From Candidatus Nealsoniibacteriota bacterium (GTDB lineage: Bacteria; Patescibacteriota; Minisyncoccia; Minisyncoccales; UBA6532), in assembly GCA_016186485.1 (NCBI GenBank), contig JACPLN010000007.1:1-33602 (forward strand): DNA of 33,602 bases, in the 5' to 3' direction. This document shows, piece after piece, positions 29,626 to 33,602 of this stretch (the first letter of the stretch is position 1; every line of letters starts with the position of its first letter). The position numbers and the translations under genes are program-made. The notes beneath the pieces are model-generated. The model ran no database searches, was not told the DNA's origin, and was given only the letters and a program-made list of their open reading frames with translations.

Positions 29626-30129
29626 ATGGATAAAAACTTATTTATCCGTCTAACTTTTGCTGTCCATAGGGTAATAGAAAAATTGCCCAAGGAAGAATTA
29701 AGGGATCGCATTGAAAACCTAGCTAATGATATTTTGGCTGATTTGGTGTGTTTGAAGCCGGCGGCAGAAAAGCTGAAAGAGCTGGATAGCTATTTTGAAG
29801 CGGCAAAAGAGAAGAATTTTATTAACCCGATAAACTTTTTGATTTTAAAGAAAGAATACGCTAAAATAAGGGAACGTTTTGGGAAAGAAGAGGATAAATT
29901 ATCAGTAGTAAAACCAGGATTCCCAGCCAGGCAGGAAACAATATTTCAGGCAGTTAGTTCCAACGGGAAAACTCGTTTAAGCGATTTGGTTGGTTTGCTT
30001 CCCAGCGTTCACAGGAGAACCCTTCTTAGGGATGTTGATAAGTTAGTCAGTTCCGGCGCCATTGTCAGAAATGGCGACGGCAGGGGAACGTATTACCGGC
30101 CAAACGGCATTCATAAGAATACGACATAA
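29626..30129 (+). CDS. Winged-helix DNA-binding regulator
   Basis: The 167-residue protein has a helical N-terminal half (MDKNLFIRLTFAVHRVIEKL, DRIENLANDILADLV) and a C-terminal winged helix-turn-helix: QETIFQAVSSNGKTRLSDLV, then SVHRRTLLRDVDKLVSSGAI with the recognition helix, and a wing at VRNGDGRGTYYRP. It starts 4 bases after the surface protein gene stops, so it shares that transcript. Just after its stop lies an inverted repeat built on TGCGACA, 70 bases upstream of an ECF sigma gene. The simplest reading is that it controls the sigma gene and its own region by binding that repeat. No ligand domain is recognised. Confidence 0.72.
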   Translation: MDKNLFIRLTFAVHRVIEKLPKEELRDRIENLANDILADLVCLKPAAEKLKELDSYFEAAKEKNFINPINFLILKKEYAKIRERFGKEEDKLSVVKPGFPARQETIFQAVSSNGKTRLSDLVGLLPSVHRRTLLRDVDKLVSSGAIVRNGDGRGTYYRPNGIHKNTT

Positions 30130-30178
30130 AATGCGACAAATATATACATATATATATGTATGTCGCAATTATTGTCAC
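30121..30178. promoter_or_regulatory. Putative operator with CGACA half-sites upstream of the sigma gene
   Basis: TGCGACA (30132-30138) and TGTCGCA (30161-30167) form an inverted repeat enclosing an AT-rich stretch with an 18-bp palindrome (30144-30161). Further half-sites are CGACA at 30122-30126 (overlapping the regulator stop) and TGTCAC at 30173-30178. Such repeated half-sites fit binding of a dimeric regulator. Confidence 0.6.
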
Positions 30179-30202
30179 ATTTACGATAAGTTTAATTGAA
30201 CT

Positions 30203-30715
30203 ATGTCCAATTTAAGAAAGGAATTCAGCAACATTTACGATAAACACGTAAGCCAGATTTACCGCTTTATTTACTTAAAGGTAAGTTCTAATGATATAGC
30301 CGAAGACTTAACTTCAGAGGTCTTTTTGCGCGCCTTTGAAGCCTTTCGGGGTAAAAAACGCGACATTGAGAACGTGTCAGCATTTCTTTACCAGATTGCA
30401 AGGAATTTAGTAGTTGACCATTATCGGGACAAAGCCCAGGCCCAGTTTGTTTCAACGGATTACGTTATCTTAAAAGACCAGAGGCCGGGGGTTGAGGAAA
30501 AGGCGGCTTTGGGTTCGGATTTAGAAGTAGTTAAGAGCGCAATGGCGGGCCTTAAAGACGAGTATCGCGAAATTCTCGTTCTGCACTATTTGGACGACCT
30601 TTCGGTAAAAGAAGTGGCTAAAATTGTGGATAAGTCAGAGGACGCGGTCAGGGTTACAATCCATCGCGCCCTCCAAGCCCTAAAAGAGCAGTTTAGCGTC
30701 AAAAAAGAGGTGTAA
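30203..30715 (+). CDS. ECF-type RNA polymerase sigma factor
   Basis: The 170-residue protein has only sigma regions 2 and 4, the ECF layout. Region 2 spans about 8-75 (YRFIYLKVSSNDIAEDLTSE, VFLRAFEAF, NVSAFLYQIARNLVVDHYRD). Region 4 spans about 112-165 (MAGLKDEYREILVLHYLDDL, SVKEVAKIVDKSEDAVRVT, HRALQALKEQ) with its helix-turn-helix. It redirects RNA polymerase to a special promoter set. A putative operator lies upstream and the DUF5667 membrane protein gene follows after 53 bases. A terminator at its stop may reduce read-through into that gene. Likely targets are envelope genes, including those in this window, but no ECF-type promoter motif could be fixed. Confidence 0.9.
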   Translation: MSNLRKEFSNIYDKHVSQIYRFIYLKVSSNDIAEDLTSEVFLRAFEAFRGKKRDIENVSAFLYQIARNLVVDHYRDKAQAQFVSTDYVILKDQRPGVEEKAALGSDLEVVKSAMAGLKDEYREILVLHYLDDLSVKEVAKIVDKSEDAVRVTIHRALQALKEQFSVKKEV

Positions 30716-30731
30716 TAAAACCCTCTTTTTT
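30701..30731 (+). terminator. Terminator overlapping the sigma gene stop
   Basis: AAAAAAGAGG (30701-30710) pairs with CCTCTTTTTT (30722-30731), with the TAA stop in the loop region. It lies between the sigma gene and the DUF5667 gene, where it may attenuate expression of the second gene. Confidence 0.7.
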
Positions 30732-30768
30732 ACGTCATAATTATTGTAGAACCGCAAATAAAGCTAAA

Positions 30769-31512
30769 ATGAACGACAAAGAACTTATCCAAAAAATTAG
30801 ACTATTGAAACAGGTTAATCCCAGAGAAGACTGGGTTCTTTTGACTAAATCCCGAATTCTCAGCCAGGAAGAGTTTAGCCCTTCGACTTCGCTCAGGGTA
30901 AACTGGCTGGATATTTTGATGCTGAGATGGAAGCCGGTTGTTGTTGCCCCGATCCTCACTGTTTTAGTGGTTTTCGGACTTACTTTCACTCTAGCCAAGT
31001 CAAGTTTACCTGGCGACTTCTTTTATCCGGTTAAGAGAATGAGCGAAAATACTCAGGTTAATCTTTCCAGCGAGAAAGACAAGCCAAAGGTTCATTTGGA
31101 ATTGGCCAACAAGCGATTAGAGGAATTAAACGTTATCGCAGAAGGCAATAGGGTTGGGAATCTGGCTCCGGCAATTAAAGAATTTCAAGACAGCCTTGCC
31201 CAGGCAGTTAAAGATATAAACGGCATTCAGGCAAACACTTCTTCAGATCCGGTTTTATTCCAGCAGATTGTTAAAGAAACCAAAAAGCTTTCTGAAAACA
31301 AAGAAAAGGTGGAATTGCTGGGGGTTGTAATCGGCGACACGAAAGATTTGGACAATGCTTTGGCAAAACTTGTTGAGAGAGAAATTAATGATTTGGAAGG
31401 CAGGATTCTTAACGAAGATCAATGGGCGCTGTTTGCAAAATCAAGAGAGGAGTTTGGGAAAGGAAATTACTCTTCTGCTTTAGAAAAAATACTATTAATC
31501 AATAACCATTAA
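30769..31512 (+). CDS. DUF5667-type membrane protein, possible anti-sigma partner
   Basis: The 247-residue protein has about 55 cytoplasmic residues, one membrane segment (56-76, PVVVAPILTVLVVFGLTFTL) and an extracytoplasmic part starting SSLPGDFFYPVKRMSE, then HLELANKRLEEL. That pattern ('LPGDxxYPVKR...E', then 'LxLAxxRLxE') is the DUF5667 signature. DUF5667 proteins often sit beside ECF sigma genes, so a role in holding the sigma factor at the membrane is a fair inference. Residues about 37-44 (SPSTSLRV) are encoded by a repeat (30879-30898) that also occurs in many unrelated genomes, so this stretch is probably a later insertion. The extracytoplasmic part is helical. It is the last gene before the large hairpin at 31515. 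Confidence 0.78.
   Translation: MNDKELIQKIRLLKQVNPREDWVLLTKSRILSQEEFSPSTSLRVNWLDILMLRWKPVVVAPILTVLVVFGLTFTLAKSSLPGDFFYPVKRMSENTQVNLSSEKDKPKVHLELANKRLEELNVIAEGNRVGNLAPAIKEFQDSLAQAVKDINGIQANTSSDPVLFQQIVKETKKLSENKEKVELLGVVIGDTKDLDNALAKLVEREINDLEGRILNEDQWALFAKSREEFGKGNYSSALEKILLINNH
30879..30898. repeat. REP-like repeat inside the DUF5667 gene
   Basis: CCCTTCGACTTCGCTCAGGG is, from memory, a repeat seen widely in environmental bacterial genomes. It leaves tell-tale peptides such as STSLRV on one strand and LSEVEG on the other; both readings are possible here. It codes for part of the cytoplasmic segment ahead of the membrane helix. Confidence 0.65.
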
Positions 31513-31514
31513 AT

Positions 31515-31597
31515 TTTGAGGGGCCGTTATCCCCCTCACACCTAATGAAAATGCGCATATTAGGCGTGAGGGAGGAGGGGTCGATAATGGCTTAAAA
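31515..31597. other. Large nested hairpin ahead of the surface protein gene
   Basis: CCCTCACACCTAAT (31533-31546) pairs with ATTAGGCGTGAGGG (31559-31572) with one mismatch, around a loop that contains ATGCGCAT. Outside it GCCGTTAT (31523-31530) pairs with ATAATGGC (31584-31591) and TTTT/AAAA close the structure. No T tract follows, so it is not a normal terminator. It ends one or two bases before the -10 box of the next gene. Confidence 0.65.
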
Positions 31598-31598
31598 T

Positions 31599-31604
31599 TA
31601 TAAT
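31599..31604 (+). promoter_or_regulatory. -10 box of the PG-binding surface protein gene
   Basis: A perfect TATAAT directly follows the large hairpin. The expected start is near 31611, 10 bases before the ATG, with no Shine-Dalgarno. No -35 consensus is visible because that position lies in the hairpin arm. Confidence 0.5.
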
Positions 31605-31620
31605 TAATAAATAAATTACA

Positions 31621-33602
31621 ATGAATAACATAACAAAAAAGATCGTAGCGATTATTACCGCATTGACTGTTTCCGTTTGGTTAGTAGGTCCCGGCGTGGC
31701 GCACGCCTTAACAGCGGCTGAACTGCAGGTCCAAATTGACGCCTTAATGGTTCAATTGCAGGCTTTGCAGGCCCAGTCTACTGCTCTGGAAGGAGGAACA
31801 ATCTCCGGCGTTCCGGCTGATTTTACCTTCACCAGCAATCTTAGCCAAGGCAGTTCGGGCAACGCAGTGAAATACCTGCAGATTGTTTTGAACTCCAACG
31901 CTGACACAAAAGTCGCTTCATCCGGCGTAGGTTCTTCGGGGAGTGAAACCACTTACTTTGGTTCTTTAACCAAAGCGGCGGTTGTCAAATTCCAGGATAA
32001 ATACGCTTCCGATGTTCTGGCCGTTTACGGCTTGACTTCAGGAACCGGCTTTGTTGGTTCAACCACCAGAGCTAAACTGAACAGCTTATTGTCAGCAGGC
32101 GTAACTGAAACTCCAGCAGAGACTCCAGCAGAAACCCCAGCAGAAACTCCAGCCGCAACCAGCGAAGCTAAAGCTGAATTGGATTCAGCCACGCCAGCTG
32201 CTAAATCAGTTGCTCTTAACGGCCAGAATGTTCTTTTCTTCAAGGTTAACTTTTCAGGCGGAACTGATGGCTACACAATTAGCAAAATAGTGATAACTAG
32301 AGGCGGAGTGTCTGCCGACGCTGATTTAGCCGACGTCAAAATATGGGACGGCGCTACTCAGCTTGGCTCAACTCAAGCCGTTGACACTAACACGCATAAG
32401 GCAAGCTTCTCAGGATTATCTGTAAGCGTGCCTGCAGGCGGAAGTAAGTTGTTAACAGTTACCGGCTCAATTGCAGCTTCCGGAACCGCAACAGTTGGAG
32501 ACGACGTTAAGTTGTCTATTGCTAAAGCTTCCGACATTACATCCACCAAAACCATTGGGGGAACCTTCCCAATTTCCAGCAACGCGATGAACATCGCTGG
32601 AATTTCGGTTGGCAGCGTTGACATAGCAAAACAAACTACTCCGGCAACAACTACTTTATTGTCTGGAGCAGTTGACCAGGGTATTGGCGGATGGAAGTTT
32701 ACAGCTTCAAGCACCGAGGCAATGGATATTGAAAAGATTGTCATTACTCATGTTGGATCAGCCACCAGGGATGACATCAGCAATATCAAGATAAAGTACC
32801 TTGGAGACCAGCTTGGAAGCACAGTAGCCAAACTTGATTCCCAAAACAAAGCCGTCTTTGATTTGTCAGCCAGTCCGTTAAACATCAGAGCGAGTTCTTC
32901 AAAGATAGTTACTGCTTATGCCGACGTAGCTGCTGGTATTTGGACATCAAGGACAGTAATCTTTGAGATTACCGAATATCTTGATGTTACCGCTCGCGGT
33001 AACAATTCCGGCGGTGTCGCCACTCCTCAAGCTACTGTTAGCGGAGTGACATTCCAGACATACGCCAGGCAGACTGCCAACACCATGACCATTGGTCAGG
33101 GTACGCTGACTGTAACCGAAGACGCGGCTGTTAGCCCAAGCTCCGACATGCAATACGTGAAGGGAAGCGAGGACAGACTGTTCTCCGCTTTCAAGTTCAC
33201 CACAGGTTCTAGGGAAGGAGTAAGGGTAACCAAGTTGAGGGTAAAGGTTAACAATGGATCAGGTACAGCTTCAGATATTTCCAATATCACCCTTTGGGAT
33301 GGCACCACAAAGATAGCCGGACCCGTCGGTTTAGTGGGTTCTTACGCTACCTTTGGAGCCAATACCACAGGATACGATCCAACTGGATTATTTGACGTTG
33401 CTGCTTCTTCCAACAAGACGATTTCTGTAAAAGCAGGCATTCCTACCGGAGCTACAAACAGCAGGACCCTTGACCTTGATATTGCTGCAGCCAGCGATAT
33501 TTGGGCTGATGGCTTGGATTCAAAGTACGATTTGCCTTCAGGCGACGTTACCCTTTCTGACGGTAACGCCCAGACCCATACGGTTAACGCCAACGGCGCT
33601 TT
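31621..33602 (+). CDS. Secreted PG-binding-domain surface protein, 3'-partial
   Basis: The frame runs open from ATG 31621 to the window end (660 codons). A signal peptide (KIVAIITALTVSVWLVGPG, cleavage after AHA near residue 30) is followed by a short coiled coil (ELQVQIDALMVQLQALQAQ). A peptidoglycan-binding-like domain follows at about 75-160: LSQGSSGNAVKYLQIVL, then TYFGSLTKAAVVKFQDKY and VGSTTRAKLNSLL. Next come a tandem ETPA linker and a long series of beta-rich Ser/Thr/Gly/Ala domains, with recurring VxIWDGxTQLGST / ITLWDGTTKIAG strands that suggest repeated Ig-like modules. No cysteine was noticed in the mature part. The composition and the near-leaderless promoter suggest an abundant S-layer or surface-fibre protein. 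This is inference. Confidence 0.8.
   Translation, partial: MNNITKKIVAIITALTVSVWLVGPGVAHALTAAELQVQIDALMVQLQALQAQSTALEGGTISGVPADFTFTSNLSQGSSGNAVKYLQIVLNSNADTKVASSGVGSSGSETTYFGSLTKAAVVKFQDKYASDVLAVYGLTSGTGFVGSTTRAKLNSLLSAGVTETPAETPAETPAETPAATSEAKAELDSATPAAKSVALNGQNVLFFKVNFSGGTDGYTISKIVITRGGVSADADLADVKIWDGATQLGSTQAVDTNTHKASFSGLSVSVPAGGSKLLTVTGSIAASGTATVGDDVKLSIAKASDITSTKTIGGTFPISSNAMNIAGISVGSVDIAKQTTPATTTLLSGAVDQGIGGWKFTASSTEAMDIEKIVITHVGSATRDDISNIKIKYLGDQLGSTVAKLDSQNKAVFDLSASPLNIRASSSKIVTAYADVAAGIWTSRTVIFEITEYLDVTARGNNSGGVATPQATVSGVTFQTYARQTANTMTIGQGTLTVTEDAAVSPSSDMQYVKGSEDRLFSAFKFTTGSREGVRVTKLRVKVNNGSGTASDISNITLWDGTTKIAGPVGLVGSYATFGANTTGYDPTGLFDVAASSNKTISVKAGIPTGATNSRTLDLDIAAASDIWADGLDSKYDLPSGDVTLSDGNAQTHTVNANGA
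32107..32154 (+). repeat. Four 12-bp tandem repeats encoding ETPA linker
   Basis: Four units of GAAACTCCAGCA, with single-base changes, encode Glu-Thr-Pro-Ala four times between the PG-binding domain and the beta-rich region. It is a flexible linker and a likely place for length variation between strains. Confidence 0.85.

Noticed and set aside
1-33602. tRNA or rRNA genes
   Set aside because: No cloverleaf-like segment or rRNA sequence was recognised by eye on either strand. A tRNA search program would settle this.
1-33602. UGA recoded as glycine (Gracilibacteria-type code)
   Set aside because: Several well-known genes (rpmJ, alaS, the PP2C gene) end at TGA exactly where their families end.

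Overview
This window looks like a chromosomal stretch of a Candidate Phyla Radiation bacterium (Patescibacteria, probably a parcubacterial lineage). The assignment is inference from gene content. The pointers are an RNA polymerase alpha subunit without a C-terminal domain, a miniature alanyl-tRNA synthetase, a membrane 'baseplate J-like' protein, a PEGA-domain protein, a sigma factor next to a DUF5667 protein, a PG-binding-domain surface protein, very short intergenic gaps and many genes without a Shine-Dalgarno sequence. UGA works as an ordinary stop (rpmJ, alaS and the PP2C gene end in TGA), so the UGA=Gly code of Gracilibacteria does not apply.

Layout. 1-893: 3' part of a frameshifted DUF6745-like gene with 12-bp tandem repeats. 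1058-1375: small membrane protein. 1415-1549: two copies of a dispersed hairpin repeat. 1608-2858: orphan acyl-CoA dehydrogenase. 2929-6680: run of glycosyltransferase, DedA protein, triosephosphate isomerase, YkuK-like RNase H-fold protein and MnmA. 6739-8713: two unknown proteins and a presenilin/SPP-like intramembrane aspartyl protease. 8780-11802: mini-AlaRS and baseplate-J-like protein. 11826-15650: infA-rpmJ-rpsM-rpsK-rpsD-rpoA-rplQ-rplM-rpsI, the conserved translation/transcription operon. 15731-16636: two minus-strand small genes. 16784-18821: Cys/Met-metabolism PLP enzyme and Cas4-like nuclease. 18922-19761 (-): PEGA protein, divergent from a ClpB/ClpC-type AAA+ unfoldase (19837-22551). 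22655-24737: small minus-strand gene, degenerate HtrA-like membrane protein, PP2C phosphatase and a zinc-ribbon peptide. 24845-33602: cell-surface region with a membrane-anchored protein, a 1402-residue lamin-tail/beta-helix exoprotein, a winged-helix regulator, an ECF sigma factor, a DUF5667 membrane protein and an open-ended PG-binding surface protein.

How it works together. The first half is mostly housekeeping. The last 9 kb reads as an envelope module: secreted proteins, an ECF sigma factor with a membrane partner that may act as anti-sigma factor, and a DNA-binding protein followed by an inverted-repeat operator just upstream of the sigma gene.

The most unusual signal is not a gene. 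At least four families of short palindromes are scattered through the window. Some lie inside reading frames: three in the 1402-residue exoprotein gene and one in the DUF5667 gene. One copy is a perfect 43-bp palindrome. A second theme is compaction: terminator hairpins overlap stop codons, terminator arms double as -35 boxes of the next gene, and several -10 boxes lie so close to the start codon that the mRNAs are predicted to be leaderless or nearly so.
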